DNA of 43,950 nucleotides from Rhodocyclaceae bacterium. Its GTDB lineage: Bacteria; Pseudomonadota; Gammaproteobacteria; Burkholderiales; Rhodocyclaceae. The number at the start of each line of letters is the position of its first letter. Positions within the stretch are counted from its first letter, which is position 1. The position numbers and the translations under genes were made by a program. A model generated the notes under the pieces. The model made no database searches. It was given only the letters and a program-made list of their open reading frames with translations, and was not told the origin of the DNA. Of this stretch, positions 18,971 to 26,646 are shown piece by piece. The stretch lies in assembly GCA_018262775.1 (NCBI GenBank), contig JADFDU010000017.1, positions 1 through 43,950 on the forward strand, given 5' to 3'.

Positions 18971-20535
18971 TGCCACAGCAACGCCTGCTCTACCTGGATT
19001 CCGACCGCCTCAGCGCCGTGCTGTGGCACGGCGGCACGCTGCGCGAGGAGGGCGACTTTGCGCATGGCGAAGCGGGCGTCGCCGCCTTCTCCGAGTATCT
19101 CGCCCACCACCGGGGCAGCAACTTCTACATGCTCGCCGACATTCCGGACGAGGGCTTCCAGATCGAGGCGCTGCCCTACAGCCAGGGGGCGGACCGTGGC
19201 GCCCTGCTGGCGCGCAAGCTGGGCCAGTATTTCTACGGCTCGCCGCTGGCCGCGGCGTTTTCCTACGGCCGTGAAAAAACCGGCCGCAAGGACGAAAAAT
19301 TCCTCTTCGCCGCCCTCACGCGTCCGCAGTTGTTCGAGCCCTGGCTGGCCGCCCTGCGCGCCGCCGAAGCGCAGCTGGCCGGCATCTACTCGTTGCCTCT
19401 GCTCGGCGCCGACGTGCTGGCCAAACTGGCCCCCGGCCGTGAACGCTGCCTGCTGATCTCGGTCACCCGCGGCGGCATCCGCCAGAGTTTTTTCGAGAAC
19501 GGCCAGCTCAAGTTCAGCCGCCTGACCCCGATGGCTTCGACCGACGCCGCCGAAATCGCCGCCGGCTGCGCCGCCGAAGCCGCAAAAATCCACCAGTATC
19601 TCCTCGGCCAACGCCTGCTGGCACGCGGCACCCCCCTGCCCGTCATCGCCCTCGTGCACCCGGCCCAGACGGGCGTTTTCCAGGAACACTGCAAGAGCCT
19701 GGATGAATTGCAGGTCACCCTCCACGACCTGCACGCCGCCTGCAAGACATTCGGCCTGAAAACGCCGCCCAGGGACTCGCGCAGCGAATCGTTGTTCCTC
19801 CACCTCCTGGCGCGCAACGCACCACGCGTGCAATTCGCCCAGCCGCAGGAGCGCCGCTTCTACCGCCTCTGGCAGGCGCGCGCCTGGCTGCTCAAGGGCG
19901 GTGCACTCGCCCTGCTCGGCTGCCTGCTTTTCGCCGGCCGGGAGATGGCAAACGTCATGGAGTCTCGTGCCACCACGGATACCCTGCTGCTGCAGGTCGA
20001 GTCGGATACGCAGAAATACCATGCTATCGAGAAGACCTTCCCGCCGATGCCCACCAGCACCGACAACCTGCGCGCGGTCATGAACCGCTTCGAGGACCTG
20101 GAAAAACGCAGCGCCGCGATCGAGCCCATGTACCTCCTCATCAGCCGCGCACTGGGCGATACCCCGCAGGTCGATGTCGAACGCATCCAGTGGCAGCTCA
20201 GCGGCAACCCCGGCGACAACCTGAAGTCCCGCGCCGGCACATCGTCACCCACATCGTCACCCGCGCCGACGCAGCCCCCCGGCCAAGCCATGGCCATGTA
20301 CGAAGTCGTCGTCATTGACGGCCTGTTGCCGGCATCGATGGCCGCTGACCAACGCGGCCAGCTTGACATGGTCAACGCCTTCGCCGACGCCCTGCGCAAG
20401 AACACCTCGCTGCAGGTCGCCGTGGAACGCATGCCCTTCGACATCGAATCCGGCAAGTCGCTCAAGAGCACAAGCGAAACCGCGCTTTCGGCGGTGCAAC
20501 TGAAGTTCGTCATTCATCTCAGCAGGAAGTTGTGA
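18970..20535 (+). CDS. PilM/PilN-like fused assembly protein (MshI-like)
   Basis: This 521-residue protein starts at an ATG overlapping the mshG stop (ATGA). Residues 1–300 look like a degenerate actin-like PilM/GspL-type cytoplasmic domain. One membrane helix (GALALLGCLLFAGREMANVM) lies near residues 313–332. The periplasmic remainder has a coiled-coil stretch and a PilN-like ferredoxin fold (AMYEVVVIDGLLPASM … QLDMVNAFADALRK … VQLKFVIHL). In MSHA systems MshI supplies the PilM/PilN functions, so one fused chain is reasonable. The frame stays open about 250 codons further upstream, but only inside mshG and without resemblance to the family. The fold assignment is from pattern and context, not from a strong motif. 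Confidence 0.75.
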   Translation: MPQQRLLYLDSDRLSAVLWHGGTLREEGDFAHGEAGVAAFSEYLAHHRGSNFYMLADIPDEGFQIEALPYSQGADRGALLARKLGQYFYGSPLAAAFSYGREKTGRKDEKFLFAALTRPQLFEPWLAALRAAEAQLAGIYSLPLLGADVLAKLAPGRERCLLISVTRGGIRQSFFENGQLKFSRLTPMASTDAAEIAAGCAAEAAKIHQYLLGQRLLARGTPLPVIALVHPAQTGVFQEHCKSLDELQVTLHDLHAACKTFGLKTPPRDSRSESLFLHLLARNAPRVQFAQPQERRFYRLWQARAWLLKGGALALLGCLLFAGREMANVMESRATTDTLLLQVESDTQKYHAIEKTFPPMPTSTDNLRAVMNRFEDLEKRSAAIEPMYLLISRALGDTPQVDVERIQWQLSGNPGDNLKSRAGTSSPTSSPAPTQPPGQAMAMYEVVVIDGLLPASMAADQRGQLDMVNAFADALRKNTSLQVAVERMPFDIESGKSLKSTSETALSAVQLKFVIHLSRKL

Positions 20536-20536
20536 C

Positions 20537-21157
20537 ATGGCCACCTTCGACAAGGACGATTTCCGCCGCATCAGCCTGAGCCTGGCCACCGCCGTCGTCA
20601 TGATCGTCGCGGGTGCCGGCATCGTCTATGCATCGTTGCAGTTCGTCCAGGCGGAAAAGAAAAACAAGGCCATGGCGCAATCCCGGCAGATGGAAAGCAA
20701 GAGCAAGCTCTCTCGCGCGCGCGACGAAGAGCTGGAGATCAAGCAGAAGATCGCCCGCTTCAACGACCTGGCGCAGCGCGGCATCCTCGGCGAGGAACAC
20801 CGCCTCGACTGGATCGAGCAGATTCGCCGCATCAAGGACGCGCGCAAGCTGATCGAAGTCCAGTACGAAATCGCCCCGCAAAAGGAGCTCGATGCCGCCA
20901 CCCTGCCCGGCAGCAGCGGCAATTTCGTGTTCCTCTCCAGTTCGATGCGACTGCACATGAAGCTGCTGCACGAAGACGATTTGCTCAACTTCCTCTCCGA
21001 CCTGCGCGAGTCGGCGCGCGCCTACCTGCGCTTGCGCCGCTGCGACGTGGATCGTCTGCCGCGCAGTACCGGCGACAACCGCGGCATCCAGCCGCAACTG
21101 GGCGCCGACTGCGACATCGACTGGATCACGATCCGAGAGAAAAAGGCCGCCTCATGA
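20537..21157 (+). CDS. PilO-like assembly protein (MshJ-like)
   Basis: This 206-residue protein has one N-terminal membrane helix (ISLSLATAVVMIVAGAGIVYASL). A heptad-like coiled coil rich in Lys/Glu (QAEKKNKAMAQSRQMESKSK, DEELEIKQKIARFND) follows, then a compact periplasmic domain. Topology, size and position right after the PilM/N-like gene match PilO/MshJ, which pairs with PilN and PilP to form the alignment complex. Two cysteines near the C-terminus (LRRCDVD, GADCDID) may form a disulfide. The gap to the previous gene is 1 base and the stop overlaps the next start (ATGA). Confidence 0.75.
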   Translation: MATFDKDDFRRISLSLATAVVMIVAGAGIVYASLQFVQAEKKNKAMAQSRQMESKSKLSRARDEELEIKQKIARFNDLAQRGILGEEHRLDWIEQIRRIKDARKLIEVQYEIAPQKELDAATLPGSSGNFVFLSSSMRLHMKLLHEDDLLNFLSDLRESARAYLRLRRCDVDRLPRSTGDNRGIQPQLGADCDIDWITIREKKAAS

Positions 21158-21759
21158 TCCGCGCCACCACCAGGGAAACACTGAACAAGTTGATTCCGCT
21201 CATGGTTCGACAAGCTCACCACGAACGGAATCAACAACTCGCCGTTCGTCCTGAGCCTGTCGAAGGACTTGTTCAGCGTTTCCCGAGTGCTAAGAATCCC
21301 GTCATTCCCGCAAAAGCGGGAATCCAGCGGCTTGCCGCCGCCCTGCTCGCCGTCTTCCTGCTGCTTGCGGCTGCGCCGACCTCCGCCGAGACGCTCGGCA
21401 AGCTGTTCCTCACGCCGGAGCGTCGCGCCGCCCTGGAACGCCAGCGCCAGCTCAACATCCAGGAAACCCGCCAGGTCATCGAGGGCGCCACGCTCACGGT
21501 CTCCGGCGTCGTCAAGCGCAGCAGCGGCAAGACCACCACCTGGGTCAACGATACGCCGCAGAACGAAACGAATGCCACCACCGGCGTGCGTGTCGAAGTC
21601 GATCGCGCCAACCCCGCAAAAACGACCGTCGTCGCCGGCGAAGAATCCCCCGCATCCCTCAAAGTAGGCGAAGCCATCAACCGCGCCACGCGCGAAACCA
21701 CCAGCGGTGTCGGCGACGGGCACATCACCGTCAAGCGCCAAGGCGCCGGGACGAAGTAA
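21154..21759 (+). CDS. MshK/PilP-like protein with repeat elements in its N-terminus
   Basis: The frame starts at an ATG overlapping the previous stop. The functional part appears to begin near residue 58 with a signal peptide core RLAAALLAVFLLLAAAPTSA. A short periplasmic protein follows, containing LTVSGVVKRSSGKTTTWVND, the small beta motif of MshK/PilP that contacts the secretin. The intervening 50 or so residues (TRETLNKLIPLMVRQAHHER … FPSAKNPVIPAKAGIQ) are translations of two dispersed repeats, at 21173–21284 and 21301–21327. I infer that they inserted in frame between codon 6 and the signal core. The resulting n-region is unusually long. No other start codon lies between the repeats and the signal core, so the gene must use this extended leader if it is still functional. 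Confidence 0.7.
   Translation: MIRATTRETLNKLIPLMVRQAHHERNQQLAVRPEPVEGLVQRFPSAKNPVIPAKAGIQRLAAALLAVFLLLAAAPTSAETLGKLFLTPERRAALERQRQLNIQETRQVIEGATLTVSGVVKRSSGKTTTWVNDTPQNETNATTGVRVEVDRANPAKTTVVAGEESPASLKVGEAINRATRETTSGVGDGHITVKRQGAGTK
21173..21284 (+). repeat. 112-bp MITE-like element, copy A
   Basis: The element is bounded by 18-bp terminal inverted repeats, GGGAAACACTGAACAAGT and ACTTGTTCAGCGTTTCCC, with one mismatch. Internally GATTCCG pairs with CGGAATC, and the sequence contains the familiar GTTCGTCCTGAGCCTGTCGA motif. It lies inside the 5' coding region of the MshK/PilP-like gene. A 127-bp relative is at 27948–28074. It has no coding capacity of its own, so it would be moved in trans if it is mobile. 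Confidence 0.85.
21301..21327 (+). repeat. GTCATTCCCGC–GCGGGAATCCAG palindromic repeat
   Basis: A 27-base copy of the common GTCATTCCCGC-N4-GCGGGAATCCAG palindrome (stem ATTCCCGC/GCGGGAAT). It is read in frame as VIPAKAGIQ and lies 16 bases after the MITE-like element. Two further copies form a perfect inverted pair at 41894–41962. Confidence 0.9.
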
Positions 21760-21784
21760 GCCGCGGCACCCGGCCAGCCATCCC

Positions 21785-24700
21785 ATGCGCACTGGAGAAA
21801 AGTCAGTCCCTGCAGGACGGCGAAACGGAGTTGCTTCGCCGCGCCAGCAGGGCGCCGCCCTGATGATCTTCCTGCTCCTGCTGGTGATGGCCGGACTCAC
21901 TTATTTGGTCAGCAATTTGACGCCCGAGAGTCTCGAAGCCAGGCGCGCGCAGCAAAGCCAGGAGGTACTCAGCCAAGCCAGAGACGCTCTGATTGGCTAT
22001 GCGTTGCAGTATCGGGAACAACAAATAAAGACCGGAACTTTAGATGCCATGTATGGCTATCTTCCCATGCCGGACGTAGGCACGAGTAGATTCCATGCAA
22101 ACCAAAGCCCCGCTTGCAACACTGAAGGTTGCGCCATGAACTTTGTGAATGGGGCATTTCCATCCGATACCGAGACCGTAATCGGACGGCTGCCTTGGCA
22201 CACACTCGGCATGGAGCCGCTGCGAGACGGTCATGGCGAGTGTCTCTGGTACATAGTTTCTGCAAATCATAAGAGTCTTGGCATTAGCACGACAGTACGA
22301 ATGAACTGGGACAGCCTCAGCCACCTTGACGTCGTTGTCGCTGACGGCACTGCGGCCCTGAGCAGTGCGCTGACTCCCGCGCACGATCGCCCTGTGGCAG
22401 TGATCTTCTCGCCGGGGCCGCCGCTGCCCGGCCAAAATCGCGCGCCAGTTGGCGGCGATGACGTGACGCGCTGCGGCGGCAACTACGATGCCGCCAATTA
22501 CCTCGATCCCGCTGCCGCCGCGGCATTGGGTGGTGTCACCAATTACTTCCCCGATCCCGACCCGCTCAAAAAGAACGCAAGTGCGCCGACCGATCCGAAT
22601 ACGCCCAAAAAACTCTCACTCCAGGGCAAGGTGTTCGACTCGGGCGGCAATTTTTTGCCGAATGCCTGCCAGGGCGCTGACTGCAGCCTCGTCGCCAACG
22701 ACCTCGGCCTGTCCCTGACGAGCGATACACTATTTGGCGCGATACGCAAGCACGCCTATTTCCGCACCGACATCAACTCACTGCTAGATCGTATAACGGA
22801 TTGTTTGCGCGACAGCGGTGTGCCAGGCGGTTACGGAAAGATAGGAGGTACCGACGACGGTTCGCTTTGTTACGGCTCACAGGCAGTGCCTAGAGGTTAT
22901 TTCAAGCATTACAAGGAAATGATTTTTACCACTGGCGGGACGATGCAGGTCAATGGTGTCAGCAACTGCGCCGGCGCGCTCCTTTTCTCCAACCAGCGCG
23001 GCGCGGGCCAACTGCGAGTAACGAATGCGGACAAAAATAATCTTCCTGGCATATACGACAATTACCTGGAAGGAATCAATCTTTCGAGCTTTAAAACGCC
23101 CGACACAGTCTTCTCCGGCCAGGAAATTTTCGAGCGTGTCTCCATCAATCAAACCGCGCATCAGGACATTGTTCGCTGCGTACCCTCATCGCCCGGCTTC
23201 GGCACCACCAAGTCACCCGGCCTCATCGCCGCCGGCCTGCCGCAGCTCGCCAATTATTCGCCGACCACTCACACCCTGACGCTCGGCCAGTCTGTCCCCA
23301 TCGCATATCCTCCGTCAGTTGCCAACTTCCTCTACGGCTGCGCCTGGCGGCCTGAGACGCATGCGATGGGCGGCGGGCTGCGCAGCTATTTCACTTTCCG
23401 CATTAACGATGACCTGGCCCCGGGTATAACTATGCCCACCCTAGGCTTCACCTTCACCCTAGCAGACGGCGACAACAACGGCGCCGACGCCTGCGGCGCA
23501 GCCGGCCAGCACCTGGGCTATTCGGGAAACAATACTGAATCTCCTTTCATCGTCCCACCTAAAATCGCCTTTGAGGTTGATCCCAGAAGAGAAGGGGCAG
23601 TGTTCCCATCATCGGGCACACCATCGAGCACGAGCCACCTGACCAACGGCCGCAGCGATCCGCCCACCGACGCCGCAAACTACCGCGGCGGGCATGTGGC
23701 GCTGGTCTACTGGGGCGCAGAGACACCCTTTTCCGCCCCTGCAATTTCTCCCTGCGTCGCACCCGCCTATCTTTCCGGCAGCGTCTGTACGCTGCCGCAG
23801 GAGGAGGACGACAACGTTCATGGCCAGGCCGCCTCCGCCAGGACCGGATACCCAGCGCCGCCGCCCAACCCTGCTGCGCCCATTCCTCGCCTCACCGTTC
23901 CACCAGACGCCCCGGCAGGTGTCTACAAGCTCGACCCAGGCACCGCCAGTGTGCCAGTTAGTACTCCTTCAAATCCTCAGTTCTTCCACGTCCGTGTGGA
24001 ACTCACGCGTGCGGCCACGTCCTATAACCTACCCAGAGTGCGGGTGGCCACCACTGGGGATATCGATCTCGCGGCGCCAGGCATGATCGACGCCAACGGT
24101 ATCCATCTGTTCCAGGTCGATGACGTCTATCTCTTCCATGGTGATCGCGTTCTGGTAAAAAACCAGGGTGATCCCAAGCAGAACGGCATATACGTCTGGC
24201 AGGGCGCCAACCAGGCGATGAAGCGCGCCGGCGATGCCAGCAGCGTCGAAGCCCTGGCCGGCCTGATTGTGGAAGTGATGCAGGGCACGATTCACGCCAG
24301 ACAGCTCTGGCGGCAACTGACGGTACAGCCAGTGACCTGCGCCGACCCGGACCTGGAGCCGAACTGCACGTCTTTTTACTGGCAACCCGTCCAGGTCACC
24401 CAATACAGCGACCTGCCTTCCGCAAGCACCCAGCCCGGCCGCGTGGTCTACGTGCAGAAAGGCGACCAGGCCAATGGCTGGTTCCACTCGGATGGATCAA
24501 GCTGGCTGCGTGTATGGGCGCATTTATCCACCCAGGAGGCGATCGACCTGACCAGCACCCCGGCCACCATCGATAGTATCTTACCGGCTGCCGGCAGCCA
24601 CATTCTGGTCAGACATCAGGCAAATGCCGCCGAGAACGGTGTCTATATTTGGAACGGTGTCGGCGTGGCAATAGGTAGTATGGTGGCAGAGCTCGACTCT

Positions 24701-25099
24701 GGCCCGGAACTGGCCGGCGCGCTGGTGCAGGTGCTCTCGGGTAGCGATGCCGGCCGCGCTTTCCGTCAGACGGCTATGCCTTTCGCCGGCACGGTCGGCA
24801 CAAGCGCCATTCGGTGGGAGGCAATCGATCCTTCGCCGCGCTATCAGTTGGAAGTGTGGCTCCTGCGCGATGGTACGAGTTCGCAGCTTATTTCCGCCAT
24901 GCAGGACACCACTAGGCCGATGAACTTCCTCACCGCCGCGATGAATCCGCCACCCAACTTCCCGCCGCATTTGCGCGACACACCTGTCATCCCCTATTCT
25001 TTCCGCAACGTGCGCCCCGGCTTTACCATCGGCCAGCGCACATCCGCCAACGACCAGACCGTCACCATCGGGGATTACTTCACGACATGGCTGCCATGA
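21785..25099 (+). CDS. Giant prepilin-like protein with phage-tail-fibre-like C-terminal modules
   Basis: This 1,104-residue protein has a 23-residue leader ending RQQG, then AALMIFLLLLVMAGLTYLVS, a prepilin-type hydrophobic helix (PilX/PulK-like rather than the FTLxE form). The head follows: ALIGYALQYREQQ, a GYLPMPD motif and GRLPWHTLGME, which are shared with the pilin at 25807. A long cysteine-containing region runs to about residue 740. From about 752 a module begins RVATTGDIDL … GDRVLVKNQGDPKQNGIYVW … VEVMQGT. A second begins near 914 (IDLTSTPATIDSI … ILVRHQANAAENGVYIWN … LVQVLSG … IRWEAID). This is the pattern found in phage tail-fibre proteins. Between them lies DLPSASTQPGRVVYVQKGD, also tail-fibre-like. 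I infer a pilus-tip adhesin. The start at 21785 lacks a clear ribosome site. A frame opening at 21707 overlaps the previous gene. Confidence 0.8.
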   Translation: MRTGEKSVPAGRRNGVASPRQQGAALMIFLLLLVMAGLTYLVSNLTPESLEARRAQQSQEVLSQARDALIGYALQYREQQIKTGTLDAMYGYLPMPDVGTSRFHANQSPACNTEGCAMNFVNGAFPSDTETVIGRLPWHTLGMEPLRDGHGECLWYIVSANHKSLGISTTVRMNWDSLSHLDVVVADGTAALSSALTPAHDRPVAVIFSPGPPLPGQNRAPVGGDDVTRCGGNYDAANYLDPAAAAALGGVTNYFPDPDPLKKNASAPTDPNTPKKLSLQGKVFDSGGNFLPNACQGADCSLVANDLGLSLTSDTLFGAIRKHAYFRTDINSLLDRITDCLRDSGVPGGYGKIGGTDDGSLCYGSQAVPRGYFKHYKEMIFTTGGTMQVNGVSNCAGALLFSNQRGAGQLRVTNADKNNLPGIYDNYLEGINLSSFKTPDTVFSGQEIFERVSINQTAHQDIVRCVPSSPGFGTTKSPGLIAAGLPQLANYSPTTHTLTLGQSVPIAYPPSVANFLYGCAWRPETHAMGGGLRSYFTFRINDDLAPGITMPTLGFTFTLADGDNNGADACGAAGQHLGYSGNNTESPFIVPPKIAFEVDPRREGAVFPSSGTPSSTSHLTNGRSDPPTDAANYRGGHVALVYWGAETPFSAPAISPCVAPAYLSGSVCTLPQEEDDNVHGQAASARTGYPAPPPNPAAPIPRLTVPPDAPAGVYKLDPGTASVPVSTPSNPQFFHVRVELTRAATSYNLPRVRVATTGDIDLAAPGMIDANGIHLFQVDDVYLFHGDRVLVKNQGDPKQNGIYVWQGANQAMKRAGDASSVEALAGLIVEVMQGTIHARQLWRQLTVQPVTCADPDLEPNCTSFYWQPVQVTQYSDLPSASTQPGRVVYVQKGDQANGWFHSDGSSWLRVWAHLSTQEAIDLTSTPATIDSILPAAGSHILVRHQANAAENGVYIWNGVGVAIGSMVAELDSGPELAGALVQVLSGSDAGRAFRQTAMPFAGTVGTSAIRWEAIDPSPRYQLEVWLLRDGTSSQLISAMQDTTRPMNFLTAAMNPPPNFPPHLRDTPVIPYSFRNVRPGFTIGQRTSANDQTVTIGDYFTTWLP
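21800..21829 (+). repeat. Dispersed AAGTCAGTCCC repeat, copy 2 (in a prepilin leader)
   Basis: AAGTCAGTCCCTGCAGGACG followed by GCGAAACGGA, with the hairpin GTCC-CTGCA-GGAC. The repeat encodes most of the leader peptide (KSVPAGRRNG) of the giant prepilin, ending 8 codons before the predicted processing site. Confidence 0.85.
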
Positions 25100-25101
25100 A
25101 G

Positions 25102-25131
25102 ATCGCCGTCTCACAGCGACTGACTTTTGCC
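25102..25131 (-). repeat. Dispersed AAGTCAGTCCC repeat, copy 3 (diverged)
   Basis: On the minus strand it reads GGCAAAAGTCAGTCGCTGTG then AGACGGC, a diverged copy that matches copy 4 at 23 of 27 positions. It begins 3 bases after the giant prepilin stop and is the left flank of the toxin–antitoxin pair. Confidence 0.65.
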
Positions 25132-25179
25132 AATTGATGGTTTATGCTTGCTGCAATCACTTGAATTCCGGAGGGCGCC

Positions 25180-25413
25180 ATGCACGCTGAGCGAATCATT
25201 CTCGAGACGGATACTCACGGAAACATAAAGAACACGCCCAAACTTCCTCCCAACAGGCACGTCGAAGCAATTTTTCTTGTGTTGGATGAAAGCGAGGCTC
25301 CGGTTGAGCCCAGGCCGCGCCGCCGTCCGCATCAGGATATCGCCGGGCGTCTCAAGATACTCGGCGATGTAATGAGCAGCGCGCCCGACAAGGAATGGAA
25401 CCTGCCAGAATGA
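25180..25413 (+). CDS. Small antitoxin-like protein paired with a PIN toxin
   Basis: This 77-residue acidic/basic mosaic protein is MHAERIILETDTHGNIKNTP, then PKLPPNRHVEAIFLVLDE, a basic patch RPRRRPH and a tail KEWNLPE. I recognise the type (short proteins with IILETDxxGxLxxxPxLPP, next to PIN toxins) but no characterised family member, so no symbol is given. The N-terminal beta-rich part could be the operator-binding region and the C-terminal part the toxin-wrapping region, as for VapB-like antitoxins; this is inference. GGAGG lies 5 bases before the ATG. The last codons overlap the toxin start (ATGA), typical of TA pairs. Confidence 0.75.
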   Translation: MHAERIILETDTHGNIKNTPKLPPNRHVEAIFLVLDESEAPVEPRPRRRPHQDIAGRLKILGDVMSSAPDKEWNLPE

Positions 25414-25802
25414 TCGTGCTCGATACCCATATCTGGCTTTGGTGGGTGAACCAGGACGAGCACCTACTTAAACCGACATGGCGCGAGTTGATCGAGACAA
25501 GCGAAGGTATCGGCATTTCGGCAATCAGTTGTTTTGAAGTGGCCTGGCTCGAACGCCGTCAGCGAATTTCTCTGCCTTGCCCGAGGGGCGAGTGGTTTCA
25601 TAAAGCAATTGCAGGGTCCGGCATCGAACTACTTGGGGTGTCGCCGGATATTGCTTGCCGCGCAGTCGACCTGGCCGAACATCACAGCGACCCACAAGAC
25701 AGAATAATCATCGCGACGACACTGGCGTTTGACGGGAAATTGATCTCTGCCGATTCGAAGTTTCCGCTCTATGCCGAATTGGCCGAACGATTGATCGATT
25801 GA
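25410..25802 (+). CDS. PIN-domain toxin (VapC-like ribonuclease)
   Basis: This 130-residue PIN protein has the acidic active-site set: Asp in MIVLDTHIWLWW, Glu in AISCFEVAWL, and the pair in DPQDRIIIATTLAFDGKLISAD. VapC-type toxins cleave specific tRNA or rRNA sites when released from the antitoxin. The LDTHIWLWW opening places it with the COG3744-like subgroup. It starts inside the last codon of the antitoxin gene and ends 4 bases before the next prepilin, so it is probably co-transcribed with pilus genes. That is an odd place for a TA system and suggests insertion. Confidence 0.88.
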   Translation: MIVLDTHIWLWWVNQDEHLLKPTWRELIETSEGIGISAISCFEVAWLERRQRISLPCPRGEWFHKAIAGSGIELLGVSPDIACRAVDLAEHHSDPQDRIIIATTLAFDGKLISADSKFPLYAELAERLID

Positions 25803-25806
25803 GCAG

Positions 25807-26532
25807 ATGGATTACCAAAATCCTTACCGAATCGAATCTGCCGCCGTCCCACGGGGACTGACTTCTGCCCGCGGCTTCACCCTCACCGAAATGGCGGTGG
25901 TGCTGGTGATCGTGGCGCTGCTCATTTCCAGCCTGGTGATTCCCTTTTCCGCACAGCAGGACATTCGGGCGCGGCAGGAAACCGAGAGAGCGCTGACCGA
26001 CATCCGCGAGGCGCTCATGGGTTATGCGGCCAGCCATGCCGCAAACGACCTGAAGCCCTATCTTCCCTGCCCGGATACTGATGACGACGGCGTCGAAAAC
26101 CGCTCAGCCACCCCCGGCCCCTGCACCAGTCAGGAAGGTCGCATCCCTTGGGTGACACTCGGTCTCGCCCGCAGCGATGCCTGGAACAATCGCTTCCGCT
26201 ACCGCGTGACGGCAGCCTTCTCGAATAGTGTCACCGGCTTCACACTGGCCAACACGGGCACCTTGACCATCTGCGCCGACAGCGCCTGCTTGGCCACCGT
26301 CGCCAGCAATGTGCCGGCGGTGGTCGTGTCGCACGGCTCAAACGGCGCCGGCGCCTTCAACATGAGCGGCGGCAGCAATCCCGCCCCCGCCGGTGCCGAC
26401 GAACTGGAGAACACCGACAACGACGACACCCTGGTCAGCAGGACGCCCGACGCGAACTTCGACGACGTCGTAATCTGGGTGCCGCAATCCGTCCTCGTAA
26501 ACCGCATGATCACAACCGGAAAACTACCCTAA
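25807..26532 (+). CDS. Prepilin-like protein (minor pilin)
   Basis: This 241-residue protein has a 23-residue leader ending SARG, then the classic prepilin helix FTLTEMAVVLVIVALLISSLV with glutamate at position +5. The head contains ALMGYAASHA, YLPCPDTDDDG, GRIPWVTLGLARSDAWNNRF and three cysteines in the first half, plus a late CADSAC pair. The YLPxPD … GRxPWxTLG order is shared with the giant prepilin, so the two are probably paralogous heads. The leader is longer than usual for type IVa pilins, and its second half is encoded by a copy of the dispersed AAGTCAGTCCC repeat. It starts 4 bases after the PIN toxin. Confidence 0.88.
   Translation: MDYQNPYRIESAAVPRGLTSARGFTLTEMAVVLVIVALLISSLVIPFSAQQDIRARQETERALTDIREALMGYAASHAANDLKPYLPCPDTDDDGVENRSATPGPCTSQEGRIPWVTLGLARSDAWNNRFRYRVTAAFSNSVTGFTLANTGTLTICADSACLATVASNVPAVVVSHGSNGAGAFNMSGGSNPAPAGADELENTDNDDTLVSRTPDANFDDVVIWVPQSVLVNRMITTGKLP
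25839..25869 (-). repeat. Dispersed AAGTCAGTCCC repeat, copy 4 (in a prepilin leader)
   Basis: On the minus strand it reads GGCAGAAGTCAGTCCCCGTG then GGACGGCGGCA, with the hairpin GTCC-CCGTG-GGAC. On the plus strand it encodes part of the leader of the prepilin at 25807, ending about two codons before the processing site. Together with copy 3, in the same orientation, it brackets the toxin–antitoxin pair. Confidence 0.8.
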
Positions 26533-26646
26533 GCAGCACGCGCCCTGCCAGACTATGCCGTCATTCTTGCCAGCGCGGCGTATTCCTGCGAAACTCCATT
26601 GAAAGAATGGGGGCACTCCCCGCGCGCAACCCAATCGGAGAACTGT

